A DNA stretch of 64,000 nucleotides. Source: Cryphonectria parasitica EP155 (Eukaryota > Ascomycota > Sordariomycetes > Diaporthales > Cryphonectriaceae). The stretch is from NCBI RefSeq assembly GCF_011745365.1, contig NW_024468916.1:665630-729629 (forward strand), written 5' to 3'. Of the stretch, positions 47,355 to 59,858 are shown piece by piece. The first letter of the stretch is position 1, and each line of letters opens with the position of its first letter. The notes under the pieces are model-generated. The model was not told the origin of the DNA. It did no database searches and saw nothing but the letters and a program-made list of their open reading frames with translations. The position numbers and the translations under genes were made by a program.

Positions 47355-49682
47355 ATGGGTAATAGCCAGGGCAAACCCGTCGAGTTTGACGGCGAAGGTA
47401 CCGATACCATCCCGCCTTGAGCCGCCCCCCCCCCCTCCTCCTCCGCCGTCCAGGCCGCCAATTCCCTTCTCGATCGGCTCAAATTGGTTGTGCAGTGGAA
47501 TACAGTCTTGGGATGTTGACTGACGAATGTTATCTGGAGCATAGTCAACCTCAATCACTTCCGGTTGCTGCGGGTCGTCGGCCGAGGTGCATTTGGCAAG
47601 GTCAGAATCGTCGAGCGAAAAGACACCGGCCTCTCCTTCGCCCTCAAGTACATCCGCAAAGATGAAGGTGCGGAAGACCAATCCCCTTACCTGTTTCCCA
47701 GCGGCTATATGTTCGCTGTCTTAGTGTCGGTATGACTGACGTCTTGCGATGCTCCGCCACAGTCGTTCGATCCGAAAGCGTGCGAAATATCATCCGGGAG
47801 CGCCGTATGCTCGAACATGTCAACCACCCCTTCATATGCAATCTGCGCTACAGCTTTCAGGATATAGAATATATGTATGCATATCTGGTCTACGTGGCCT
47901 TCAGGCTCAAGGGTCCTGGGGTCATAAATCGTTACTGATGCGGCGCGCTCCAGGTACCTCGTTGTCGACCTCATGAGCGGTGGCGATCTCCGCTTTCATA
48001 TATCCAGGAAGACCTTCACAGAAGATGCCGTCAGGTTCTGGATATCCGAGCTGGGCTGTGCTTTAAGATACATACATGGCCAAGGCATCATACATCGTGA
48101 CGTGAAGCCAGACAATGTTCTGCTTGATGCCGATGGGCACGTCCATCTGACAGACTTTGTACGTTCCCCCCCCCCCCCTAACCATGGGCTCCTTTGTTCT
48201 TATGCTGTGTGTGTGTGCGTGTTTGTGTGTGTCTATCCGTTTCTTGCGGATGTGGTTATTAAACAAGGTTCTGACGAATCTGCAAACAGAATGTCGCATC
48301 GGATATTATACCTGGGAAAGTTCTCACGAGCAAATCCGGAACTCTGGCATACCTTGCCCCTGAGGTCTACGCCGGCAAGGGCTATGATCGACGAGCAGAT
48401 TGGTGGTCACTTGGTGTCTTGTTTTACGAGTGCATCTACAATAAGGTTCGTATTATTTCTATTATCGGTGTGTTTGTGCTTTTGTGGCTGGTTGGTTGGC
48501 GTTGCGGGAGGGGGGGGGGGGGATTTCTTGTTCTGCCCTGGATGACCGGTGACAACTGGACCTACTCTGGTGTGGGTCAAAAGCTAATGCACTGCGCAGA
48601 GACCCTTCGAGGGTAACTCCGAAAACGCCCTGGGCACTGTCATACAAGCAGCTAATCCGAAATACCCAATCACGCAACCACCCGTCTCCCTGCTTTGTCT
48701 TTATGCTATCAAGGACGCCCTGAGCCTGGACCCGAACAAGCGTCTCGGTCACACATGGGAAAGCTTCACCCACCACGATTTCTTTAGGCCCATTAATTTC
48801 GAGGCTCTCGAGAGGAAGGAGATTGAGCCAGTATTCGTGCCATCATCCGAGAAGACGAACTTTGACGCGACATACGACCTGGAAGAGTTATTACTGGAGG
48901 AGGCTCCACTGGAGGCCAGGGCTCGGAGGCAGAAGCCGCGCGAGAAGCTGAAGGACGACGCGACAGACAAGGAGATTAGGGAAGATGAGTTGTACCGGAT
49001 GATCGAAAACGACTTCCGGCCCTTCGACTATACCGTGGCTGCCTATAAAAAGTCGGTTGCGATAGCCCTCCAGAATGGCTGTAGGCCATGTGCTGACTAT
49101 AATGACAGGATCACGGAAGCATGTGCAGACGACGAGCCAGCCGCCGGCGCATCGTCGAGACCGAATGGCGCTACAAATACACAGCACGGACAGGCATTCA
49201 CCTCGGACGATGCTCGGCCCCTCTCCCAGGCGACGACAGCGACGAATGGCTATCAAGGGCAGTCAGGACAGCAAGGGCCGCCACTTACGCCCTCAAGATC
49301 CAGTGAGGCAAATCCGGGGCATTCGAAGAGCCACAGCAGAGGCAAAGGTACCCATCGACCATCCCCACTACCGCCGTATCCGAATTCGTATACGACGAGC
49401 CCGAAGCATAGCAAGGGTGGCCCCAAAGGCATCTTCGTGGAGAGCCCTACTGGAGGCGTGCAGGTGACGCTCGACGGCGGCGGCAGCTGGTCGGATTTGG
49501 CTCGTCAAGACGCAACACTGCCAGCAGACGCAGCCGGTGCAGGTCAGGAAGCTGGCAAGGTCGAGGCTGGGTCTGGTGGCGTGTTTGGGTTCCTGAACAG
49601 GAAGAAGGGGCGCGGTAATAGCCCCAAACCGAAGGAGAGAGGTGTTCTGGGGAAGGAGGGCGCAAGAGTCGTAATTGGTTAG
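47355..49682 (+). CDS. AGC-family protein kinase, STK32/YANK-like, N-myristoylated
   Basis: Model: join(47355..47397, 47545..47667, 47763..47874, 47954..48158, 48290..48445, 48600..49682), 573 aa. MGNSQGKP fits an N-myristoylation signal. The kinase domain (about 16-270) has GRGAFGKV, Lys49 (FALKYIRK), HRDVKPDN (Asp142), [20 protein letters not shown], and DFN (160-162) in place of DFG; DFN with the sequence [20 protein letters not shown] marks the STK32/YANK branch. The metal-binding Asp remains, so the enzyme should be active. After [12 protein letters not shown] and RLGHTWE comes the AGC-type extension with [20 protein letters not shown]. The last 200 residues are low-complexity Ser/Pro/Gly. 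The membrane-linked substrate is unknown. Introns 1, 4 and 5 carry C11-C13 or G13 tracts just inside their 5' halves. Confidence 0.9.
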
Positions 49683-52009
49683 GGGCGATTAGGGTCTCTA
49701 CGCAACTGGCGTCAAGACAATGTCTGGATGAGTTCGACCTTGAGTTTTCTCGACAACGATGCTTTGACTATATCCGACCAAAGCTGCGCAGAACGAGGAA
49801 GAGTGGCGGTCCCGGAGTGTAATGAAACGGCTAACAATTGAGAGAAGGGCCAGCCTGGCGACACCAGGGGGGGGGGGGGTGCACGATCAGTGCGTTCGGT
49901 GAGTTGCTGCATGATGACGAGGATCTCGTTGATCATGGTGCAGTGCTCGATACCTCAACCGGAGTGTCCCGACGCGACCAGACATTCTATACCCTCAGCG
50001 GTGACGAACCCGACCCATCACAGACCGACGTCACATTTACATGGTGCTTTTCTGTCTGCACAACATATGATCATTTCAGACAAGCGATCTGGGACGCGCG
50101 ATCCCATCTTCACGACCTTGGCAGCCTCGTCGAAAACATGATACCAACTCCCTTGTCGGTGGCGCGAGGTGGAGCTCGACCCTACTCGCGCTGGCTTCAT
50201 CAGTGTCTTTTGATGTGCATCTCCGTCATGGGTTGCTTTTTTCTTACTTGGCGTCAAAATGATAGACTTGGTGCGCGGCGGTCTTGCTCAGAGCACTTCA
50301 GACAACATCGCATCAAACCCCGGGGTTGGGAAAACTGGGAGGGACGCATTTTCTATTTAATGGAGTCAGCGAGTGTATGCTGCACGAGGCGAGGGCGGGT
50401 GAGGTAGCCATATGTACCAACGATGAACGGAAACATCCTGCATCTCCATTCCCTCTTTCCCTCTTTTCCCAATCAGTCCCTATTCCTCTTATTTTTGCTT
50501 GGTATCGTTCCTGGGGGAGGCATCATTCACACATTTTGGGCATCGTTCACATCACTCAGCATAAAAGCGGTCGCTTGAAACGGCCGATGAGCACACAAAC
50601 ATATACGGCCTCTCTGTTCTTGTAGTTTAGGTAGTGAGGGCAGGTGAGCCTGGGCTTTGCGATACCCAATCAACGCAGGTAGTAAAGCCAAAGTCTTGTG
50701 TCTCTCGTCTGCATCCAATCGCGTCTCTTGATCCGTAATTGACTCCGTCATCATGGTGCTCAAGGCACGTCTACTACCGTAAGTTCACCTGGTAACGCGC
50801 AAACAGCACTGGAGGCTCGGCCACGAATAGCCAGCATCTTAAAGACGAGAAATGGAGCTTCTACTTGGATGGAAGGAGGGTTCATATGTTAACTACTGAT
50901 CATCTGGCCGCTGAATCGAGGCCGTCTCAAGAGAGGATGTCCAAGACGGTTGGACAAGACGAACCAAAACAGTGCAGTTCCTGCCTTTTTTATCTTATTC
51001 GATGTAGGATAACCCTGATGACCGATTTTTTCGATTGAATGCTATGTCCATCATGAGCGAGGTGTTTGAGGAGTTGTAGACGGAGGATAAGACGGAAGGA
51101 AAGAAGGAAAGAAGCAGGAAAAGAAATGAGGGATAGAAGAAGAAGAAGAAGAAGAAGAAGAAGAAGAAGAAGAAGAAGAAGAAGAAGAAGAAGAAGAAGA
51201 AGAAGAAGAAGAAGAAGAAGAAGAAGAAGAAGAAGAAGAAGAAGAAGAAGAAAAAGAAAGACAAAAATATGCAACACCGGGTATTCGCCAATGGTCACCC
51301 ACTTGAGTACTGATCCAGTCCCTTGGCGGCTTATTTAGGGAAGAGTGGGCAAGATCCTAAGTTTCTCACTGGGTATGGTCCCATGTGCTTGAGTTTGTTG
51401 TGATTGTGATTATGGCTCAAGGTGTAGAGTGAGTGAAGTGAGAGGCGCTGATTTGATGCTGTGAGTTTAGGAAGAGAAGTAAAAGGCCAGCCACCAGCCA
51501 TTAAAAAGGAGGAAAAAGAAACAAGAAAAAAAGGAAAGAAAAGAAAAGGAAAAGTCATGCGAACGCAAATATAGTAGAATGTATATAGCCTGTACCATTC
51601 AACCCAAATTGTACACTCTTTTCCAGATTCGATGACTATGATGGATTTACATTTCAGAGCAATATCAGAGCAATTGTTCGTGTAATGAAATAGTGTATAT
51701 TTGACTATATTTGACGTCTTGGGTGGTTTTCTGGTAGATTGGTAGTTTGACAGCGCTTATGTAAGCACAATGGCCCCTCCACTACACAACACAAGGGAGG
51801 CTTGTGATGCAACTGCAGTGGCACCAACCGCGAACGGTCAACACATGCTATGACCATTCTGTCTCATCAGCACACGAAACCAACGTCCCCTTCCCTCCGA
51901 CGCTACCTGAGGCTCCACCCAACTGCGAGACCACTTCGCTACCTACTCATCCCATCCGATCGCAATATCTGCCTTTTTCTGAGAGAGAAGAATAGGGCAT
52001 CATTCGAAA
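49683..52009. other. intergenic, 2.3 kb
   Basis: No gene is supported. It contains a G13 tract (49867-49879) and a long GAA microsatellite (51135-51251). The ORF at 49838-50407 starts in the G tract's neighbourhood and has no family resemblance. Confidence 0.5.
51135..51251. repeat. (GAA)n microsatellite, about 38 units
   Basis: A 117-nt near-perfect GAA run, continued by imperfect AAAGAAAG. The purine strand is the plus strand. It creates artefactual all-Arg, all-Lys/Glu and all-Phe/Ser/Leu reading frames. Long GAA/TTC runs can form triplex structures. Confidence 0.97.
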
Positions 52010-53556
52010 ATGGATCTAGCCTACGACCACATTGTCGAGGAATCCCTCCCTAAGGAGGACGACGGCAAGCGCGTCGCGGGCGGCACCGGCGCCGAGCAGA
52101 CGCAGAACAGCCTGAACGCCGAAATTCAGGATGCCTACAAGGCCTTCTCGGCCAGCCCTTGGGGTGCGAAGATTGGCGGTTTCTTTGGAAATGTTGTGAA
52201 GCAGGTACGCGCGGCGTTTCTGATCCCGGCCCTCCCCCGCCCCTCCAATACCATTCATTGCTGCCAACCGGTCGGAACTATCGTCTTGCGTGCCGTTGGT
52301 AGCACGTGTTGATACACTGTGCAATACGCAAGAGGCTATCACTACGAAGAAGAAGAGTTGGTTGGGCTGACTACTGGATGACAGGGCGAGACCGTCTACC
52401 AGGAAGCTCAGAAAGAGCTCACCGACCTCGGCAGTGAGGCCCAGCGCGGCTTCTCGGGCCTCTCGAGCGCCCTCATCAACCGGACCCGTGGCCTGTCCCT
52501 TACCACCCCAGGCCCCTCCTCCACATCTTCCTCGTCCACCGCTCAGCAGACGGGCAGCGTCACCCCGACCGAGGGCACCAAGAAAGACATGACCACCGAC
52601 GAGGCTCTGCAGGAATCTGAGACCGTGCTCTCCCGCCTGCGCTCCGAGGCCGCCAAGCGCCTCAAGGATATTCAGAAGGCAGAGGACGCTGCGGACGAGG
52701 CGCTCCTGCGCTTTGGGACCAATATCCGTGACTTTCTGAAGGACGCCGTCTCCATCACGCCTGGGTCCGGGTCGACGGATGCCAGCGGGCAGACTGCCGA
52801 GGTCCTGTTTGAGAGCAAGGACGCCACCGGCAAGAGGGTCATCCACACTAGCCGCTTCGACGCACAGCTGCACGTCATCCATACCTCTACGGAGAGCTTC
52901 ACGAAAGACCCTGCGACGGGTGACTGGGAGACCTGGGGCCAGGAGTTTGATATTGCCAGCAAGACGGAGGATATCTCCAAGGATCTGGAGAAGTATCCGG
53001 AGCTGAGGGCTACCATGGAGAAGTTGGTACCCGAGAAGATCCCCTACGAGGACTTCTGGAAGAGATACTACTTCCTGAGGCACGGCATCGACATTGCGGA
53101 AGCAAGGAGGCGGGACCTCCTGAAGGGTACGTTTGTTTCCTGAGCCTGACCGTTCAAGCGTGGAGGATTGTCTGGAAATTACTGTGTGATTTTCGATGAT
53201 GCTAACCTGTTCTGTTCTGCCCTGCAGCCGCCTCCGCCGAGGAGGAAGTCGGCTGGGACGAGGACTCAGATGACGAGACCACCGCCGCGGCGAGTCCCAA
53301 GAAGACTTCCGACAGGCGCCCCGGCTCGACCGAATCCTCGACCACCATCCACCCGCCCCCAGTTGCTGAATCATCGTCCTCGTCCTCCCACCTGCTGAAG
53401 CCGTCCGAACCCCGCAAGTCCAATGATGAGCGGTCACAGCCCGACAGCGACACGAGCTACGACCTGGTAGGGGCCAGCTCCGGCAACCCCAGCCATGCGC
53501 CGAACAGCCCCAAGGAGGCGCGCAAGGAGGACGATAGCGACGAGGACTGGGAGTAG
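52010..53556 (+). CDS. BSD-domain protein (Dos2-like)
   Basis: Model: join(52010..52204, 52385..53126, 53228..53556), 421 aa. The N-terminus ([17 protein letters not shown]) is followed by a helical region with [15 protein letters not shown]. The BSD domain is at about residues 200-310: [39 protein letters not shown], and [20 protein letters not shown] before [10 protein letters not shown], with the paired F-W near its end that defines the family. The C-terminus is acidic and Ser/Pro-rich, ending DDSDEDWE, a pattern shared with yeast Dos2 and fungal relatives. BSD domains are found in TFIIH p62 and synapse-associated proteins; the role here is unknown, perhaps in ubiquitin or chromatin regulation. 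It converges on the TSR2 gene with 397 bp between stops. An alternative third start does not arise. Confidence 0.87.
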
Positions 53557-53953
53557 TGAAGCCCCGTCAGAATTTCTGAAACCCTGTTCTGCTTTTGGGT
53601 GATGGTGTTTCTGGCGCTGTAGGTGATTTGAACCGGAGGAAGGGATGGATGATTGGGTAGTTGGATGTACAGACCGCCGCAGTGGGTCTCTGCACGTCTG
53701 TCCCTTTTGTGTGGATGTCGCAGGTGCGACCTTAATCTCTTGGAGTCCCTGGGTATCTTCTTGTATAGCCATAGCCCCCCTGTCCGCAATATAATTGCTT
53801 TCTCTTTTTCCTGCTCGCCTTTTCATCACTTCCTTGCAAGATCGGATGCTTACAAGATGGAAAAGACACGTGGTTGGTTCCCTTTCTGAACCCGAAAGAG
53901 AGCGATTCATCCACCTCCCAGTACTGCCCCGTCTCCTGGCCGTGTGAAGTGAA
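53557..53953. other. intergenic between convergent genes, 397 bp
   Basis: 3' spacer between the BSD-domain gene and TSR2. No gene or repeat is seen. Confidence 0.5.
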
Positions 53954-54720
53954 TCACCTCTTCCTTGTGACCTTGGTGAACCCGTCCTCATCCACCTCTG
54001 GCGCAGCCTTCTCTTTCTTGGGGGCAGCAACCAGAGGCGGAGCATCGGTCATATCCTCATCACCGCTCTCGTCGTCATCGTCATCATCCCCATCGGTATC
54101 ATCCCAGTCCGTATCGCCGTCCTGGTCCTCGCCCTTCTTGAAGAGGGCACCTTCGACCTTGGCGCCCTTGCCGGACTGCCACCGCGCCAGCAGCTTGTCG
54201 ACCTCCTCGAAGCTGCCCTTGGCGCACTGGCCGCGCAGGCGGATGATCTCGACGGCGACGTCGAAGCCGGAGTCATCGTCTACGTTGACCTCGAACTCGT
54301 CGAGCATGACCTGGAGGAGGAGCTCCTCTATGTACTCGGCGTCGGGCTCGTCGTCGTCCTCCTCTTTCTTCTGCTTCTGCTTCTGTTGTTGTTGTTGTTG
54401 TGGTGGTGGTGGTGGTGGTGGTGGTGCTTGTTGTGAGGATGTGGAGGAGGTGAAGGCGGGGAACTGGCTGGCGACTTCGCCTGCGAACCAGTCGCGCTTG
54501 TCGGCGCTGTCGGGGCCGCCCCAGTTGTTCTGGACGGCAAGGGTGAGGGCGGGCCAGAGGTTGAGGGAGAGGGCTACGGCCTGTTCGAAGCGGGACTGGC
54601 GGATCTCTGTATGGGAGGCAAGATTAGTCAGTGGGAAGTTTGTTCTGGCGTTCAATGGAGGAGGAGGAGGAGGAGGGGTGACGGACCAGCCGAGGGGATT
54701 TGCTGGGTTGAGGAGGCCAT
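53954..54720 (-). CDS. TSR2: pre-rRNA processing protein / eS26 chaperone Tsr2
   Basis: Model: complement(join(53954..54606, 54687..54720)), 228 aa. The short first exon encodes MASSTQQIPSA and ends with one base of the next codon; the donor is a weak GTCCGT, with a CATACAG acceptor and a CTAAT branch region. The Tsr2 signature is clear: RFEQAVALSLNLWPALTLAV followed by NNWGGPDSADKRDWFAGEV, then EYIEELLLQVMLDEFEVNVDDDS. Tsr2 carries ribosomal protein eS26 to pre-40S subunits in the nucleus. Between the two conserved blocks a low-complexity insert of eight Pro and six Gln (from GGT/TTG repeats on the plus strand, about 54380-54425) lengthens the protein. The C-terminus has the acidic tail (DGDTDWDDTDGDDDDDDESG) needed for eS26 release in yeast, and ends KVTRKR. 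Confidence 0.93.
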
Positions 54721-57700
54721 CTTGTTGTGGAATGTGATGCCTGGTGGTTGGGAAGGGAGAACGTTATATGAATAGACGGAAAAGGTATGTAGAGTCGTCG
54801 ACGTGCTGTTACAATCAACGTGAGGGAGGTTTTGAAGCTGGGCGCAGTCGCGATACTTTTTTTCTTTTTTTCTTTCTGTTTAGCAGCAGCCCAAAAAATT
54901 TCCCAGGGTCTCTGGTGAGCGAAGCCCCCCCCCCCCCCCCGGCCGCCACGGCGATAAGGCGATAAGGCTCTGGTGCGGGTCGCGGCTTTCATCGGTCCCG
55001 TTGCGGCCACTGGCTTGAGGATATATCCTCATGTCTTGATTATGCTGGGCTAGGTAGACGCAACTTAGGGCAGCCGACTTTGGGCAATATAGAGCAATGA
55101 AGCACAATTACTAGCTCTACTGTCGCATGTTTTTTTCTTCTTCTTTTTGTAGCTTCGTATGACTGCGCTTCTACTACTACTTGTATTCATCAGCGATGTG
55201 ATTCGAAAATTATAGATACACTATTTAAAGCATAGGTTATAGCAGATATAGGAAGACTGATCAATGGCATAGTTCCTTTCTCTTGAGGCGCGATATCCAT
55301 ACTACTATATGTATTCAAGTCACCTATGAGCAGCGGGCAAAACAGCCTGCACGACGTCAACATTCTTGTCCTATGCCAGGAAGAGTAAATGGACCCCTCT
55401 TCTTAGTGTCTCAGGGACGAGATCAACAGGGAGCGGCCAGAACATGTCTGAATGGCCACCTACCCTAAGCCCGTGTCGGAAGGCCTTCATCTTATCAGAT
55501 ACCCGAGGCAATCTCGCCTCGCAGGAAGGGGCTGATTGAAAGCTTATAGATCGGACTCTTGGAGCCTCACCTGATCAGCGTCACCACCCCTTGGGCCAGG
55601 TATATACAGACACACGTCATTGGAAGACCCGACGTCGATTGGCTCATGCAGATAAGCACCAGCTGTGGTGTGTGTGGATGGGACCTGAGCACAGTCTGAG
55701 AAATAAGGACACAAGGCGGTGTCACGGTGAGCATGAGTGGGTGTGGGTGTGTGTGTGTGTGGTGTGTGAGACAAGAGAACCTTCAATCTACCTCGCGTAT
55801 GAGGGACCAGACGAAGGGAGCACCCTGTATAGTGTTTGCATGTGCACTAGTAACTTTGTATTCCTACAACTACCGTGTACAGACTCACGGTGAGTCGAAA
55901 ACTATGCTACATATGTACTATGTAGGATGTGGAATCATCGGAGTGGATCTCCGAGGCTGGCTCGCTCACACCCGGCCCAAATCCTCTCTAACTTCTGTCT
56001 TCCGTCTCCCTTTCTTCACCACCACTACTACTACGGCCAGGGGAGGCCCTAGACGATGGTACCCTATCCTGGGGTAACGCTGGACGGGACTACCAACTAG
56101 GACTTACACAATCTACCGCGTAGAGTCACGCCGGAGACTTGCTGCCACGGGACGGATGGATCGATGTGCCGCAGGTGAGAGACATGGGGGGGGGGGGTTG
56201 GAACAGTGAGTGGATGGGAACTGGGCCGTAGGAGCAGGCTCGAGTGGGCTGACCACGGTACCTAGGCCGACGTCTGTTTCGGGGAAAGATGACCTCGAAA
56301 GTAAAGCAGGGGGGAAAAGCCCGCCGCAGTCCCGAAAGGTCCGATCCCACTTGACAGAGAGACCAGAGAGCAGAGAGAAGTCTGTCTTTTCGCATGATGA
56401 GCGAGGGCCAAAGAGCCAGAGTGCCAGTTGGTGGGAAAGTGTGATACAGTCCGACCAGCAGACAAGAGAATTTGGTGCGGCCTATTCCCCAAATGGCTCG
56501 TCCAGCAGAGGCTTTGTCCAGCTTTGCCTCAGGGAATCGGATCCAAGTATGAGAGTATGTGTTAGTGCAGCCGTTGACGGGGGGTGGGGAGAGGCGCTTT
56601 TGGAGATCCGGTGAGGGGGCTTCCTTTCCTGCCAAGTCCTTCAAGTAGGTACGTACCACGTAGTCCGTCTGCCTGGCTGGGACATTCATATACGCCCTCT
56701 CATCCACGACCCCCTGTCCGCCCTCAGCAGCCCTTTCATCCCTGGCCAGACCTGCTACCGCTGGCGTGCACTGGCCAGGCCGGTTCTTGTCTTTTGACTT
56801 CTCGCCACCCTGCACCAGCGGGGCATGGCGGGGTCAGCCGTCCCTGAAGGGAGTGGAGGACAGGGAGTGAGGATCTCCAACTCACATCTGAGGCGTAGCT
56901 GACAAATTGACATTCGAGGTTGCAATTCCAACAGATTCCCAAATCCGATCTCCCCTTCCCCGCCTCTTTGGAGCCTGCCCATCCGCCCCCCATCCCACCT
57001 TTTGCTCTCAACAACCACCACCGCCGCCAACTGACTGCATCTCTTTTCTTCTCCCCCCCCAGTAACCACACCACACCTCGAGGCCTGCAGCAAAGCTCCT
57101 GGTCTTTTGCTCTGAGCACGCGATTGTCAGGACAATCTACAGTCTGACAAGTGGACATTCTCGTATGACGATACCCTGCCGGTAACCCCGGCCTGGACCT
57201 TCGTCACAGCTGTTTGGCCCTGCAGCAGCAGCACCACCACCCGCCAGATCAACAGGCTCAGAACACAGTTCAGTTTCAGTTCAGTTCAATTCTACATCAT
57301 CCCTCACTGAACGTCTCTCTCCTTTTGCACTTCCATCCGCGCACACACACCCACACCCACACTTTTTCACACGGCTCATTGTTCACCTCCGTCGGCGTAA
57401 CTGGACTGGTTTCTCCTTTTTGTCCTATTCTCCGACGCATTGTCCACCCTCAACACCCTTTCTCTCAATTTTTCGAACCCGCCGCCCTCCACCCTCACGT
57501 CATTTCTTGTTGTTTGTCTATCCAGAACCAAGAAGATCCGCAAGGCTGCCACTTTTGTCAACCTCAGGATCTCTGGATATCGAATTCAGCTTCAGAACAC
57601 TGGATCCTCGATCCGCTTTTCCAATTCCTATCAACGTTTCTGTCTCGACTAGACCGTCCCCCGCATCGGTCTAGCTTCATACGCCAGGCGGACCGGGCAC

Positions 57701-57863
57701 CAGTGGCAAAGATAGGGGTTTGAGGAGGAAGAGGAGTAGCGAGAGAGCGAGAAGAGAACGTCTTGAGAGATCGACCTACCACTCCGCAAGGACATCACTC
57801 TCACCCTCCACCCTCACCCCACTCCACATTACTACCATCGACTGGCCGTCTTCATCATCCGCT
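54721..57863. other. intergenic, 3.1 kb, with the Yap1 promoter and leader
   Basis: Divergent region between TSR2 and the AP-1-like gene. It contains a C16 tract (54925-54940), a GT-rich run near 55740 and a G run near 56187. From about 56930 to the ATG it is strongly pyrimidine-rich, suggesting a long 5' leader. An in-frame upstream ATG at 57720 would add 48 basic residues, but the start at 57864 matches the family. Confidence 0.5.
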
Positions 57864-59858
57864 ATGGCCTCGACAGGAAACCCTCTCGCCGATTTCATCC
57901 TTACCCCTCAGCAGCAGAGTCTGCTCTTCGCCGCCCTCAACTCTAACAGGCAGTCCACCGACTCTCCTGTCAGTGGAGGCGCTGCCAACATGTCTCCCAC
58001 GTCCCTCACCACCTCGCCTGCCCAGAGGAACGGCCTGGGCGGCTTCCAGAACGAGAGCCCTTTTCTCGACTACGATTACGATTTCAGTGGCGACACCAGC
58101 TATGACTTTAGCTTTGCCGACAACTCCCAGCCCAAGATGATTGGCGATCTGCCTGGTGGCTCCAACAGCAGCCCAGATCCCTCAGCCAAGGCTGGCTCAG
58201 ACAACAACGACACCGAGAAGCGGAGTCATCCGGATGAGGACAATGAGGAGGACGAGGGAAATGCGAAGAGGCAGGAGACTGGTGACAAGGCCCCCAAGAA
58301 GCCTGGTCGCAAGCCCCTCACAACAGAGCCGACCTCGGTAAGTATAATGGTCTCCGACCGCTACTCATCCATCGCCAGTGGATCGGGTGCTGACCATCCA
58401 TTGTTTCGACAGAAACGGAAGGCACAGAACAGAGCCGCTCAGCGGGCATTCCGGGAGCGCAAGGAGAAGCACCTCAAGGATCTCGAGGACAAGGTCGCAG
58501 AGCTGGAGAAGGCCTCCCAGTCGGCGAACCAGGAGAACTCGCAGCTGCGTGCTCAAGTCGAGAAGATGACCACCGAGCTGAACCAGTATAAGAAAAAGTT
58601 GTCTGTCATGGCCACCCACCGCAATTCCAATCCCTCCGGCGGCGGCCGTCCTCTCTTTGGAAATGCTGTCATCAGCAACCTGAACGATGTCAATTTCCAG
58701 TTCGAGTTCCCCAAGTTTGGTCAGCTGCCTGGTCCTACACCGTCACCCAGCACCAAGGCCTCCTTGAATGGACGCCCCTCCGCTTCGCCACGGTCTACTC
58801 GGAGCCCAAGCGAGCACGTCAGTCCCTTGGATAATTCTGGCAGGCAGGGTTCCATGGTTGGCGCCAGCCAGACCAGCGGCAGCGGTCTAGACGCGCAGAC
58901 GAAGGAGGATCTGGCCAAGTTCTCGGGCATCTTCAGCCCTCCACTAACCAACAACAATGTGGCCTCAGCGGCCAGGGGCAGTACGGATTCGCACACCAGC
59001 GGGGCTGCCACGAACGAATCATCACCGTCGAGCTCCTCTAACTCGAACGGCGGTCCGAGCTCCTCGTGTGGCACGTCTCCTGAACCTAGCACCAATAACC
59101 AGTCGCCTACGGGCTTCAAGCTAGACATCATGTCGACCATTGGTGAGGAGAGCCATCCTTCTCTTGCCAACACAAACCAAGGTAGGGACAATCCAATATT
59201 TTATAAGAGATACGTTTTCCTATGTGTGCGTTGCTGATCCTTTTTGACAGATTTTGGTCACTTTGCAAACATCGACATGAACGACATGAATTTCCTTGCA
59301 AACACGAATAATTTCCAATTTGACCCACAGCTCTTTGGAAACTACCGTGAGCCTCAGGATAACGTCCTTAGCACCGGCTTTGACGACAGCTTCTTCAATG
59401 ACGCCTTTGACATTGACTTTACGACGCCGTATTTTGCGCCTAGCCCGAACCCACCAAAGAAGGATCTTATGGCCCGGATCGATGCTGCGAAGAATGATGA
59501 TCGGACCGAACTGGTGCAGACACAGGACGGTCAGTTCTTGACCTGTAATAAGATATGGTACGTACCTCCAGCAGCAGCAGGAGCAGCAGCAATCTGGCAG
59601 AGATACCCCCTTGGGACATCCGCTAACGTATGCCACAGGGAGAAATTGCAAAATTGTCCCAGCGTCCAGAGCGGCGACTTTGATCTGGACGGTCTTTGCT
59701 CTGACCTGCAGAAGAAGGCCAGATGCTCAGGGTCTGGTGCCGTGGTCGATGAAACGACGTTCAAGGATGTCATGAAGAAATACTTGGGCAATAGCGGCAA
59801 CTGTCCTGAGGAGGCGGCCAGGGCGCAGCAGGCAGAGGCTGCTGCCCAGACCTCGTGA
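57864..59858 (+). CDS. yap1: AP-1-like bZIP oxidative-stress regulator (Yap1/Ap1)
   Basis: Model: join(57864..58337, 58413..59181, 59251..59557, 59639..59858), 589 aa. The start MASTGNPLADFILTPQQQ matches other filamentous-fungal AP1 proteins. The bZIP begins right after intron 1 (KRKAQNRAAQRAFRERKEKH, about residues 159-178) with a leucine zipper to about 215. The n-CRD region (SSSCGTSPEPSTNNQSP) holds one Cys. The c-CRD (KLQNCPSVQSGDFDLDGLCS, then LQKKARCSG) has the conserved cysteines and the overlapping Leu-rich nuclear export signal. Peroxide is expected to form disulphides that hide the export signal, so the protein stays in the nucleus and induces antioxidant genes. The N-terminus is acidic with a PKKPGRKP basic patch. 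Intron 1 is 75 nt and has no stop in frame. Confidence 0.95.

Noticed and set aside
49838..50407. 189-codon ORF downstream of the kinase
   Set aside because: Runs through a G13 tract whose length decides the frame, and the product resembles no family I know.
51066..51338. Poly-Arg and other homopolymeric ORFs
   Set aside because: They are translations of the GAA microsatellite in its different frames.
57720..57863. Upstream in-frame start for yap1
   Set aside because: It adds a basic, low-complexity stretch absent from known AP1 proteins; the Met at 57864 matches the family start.
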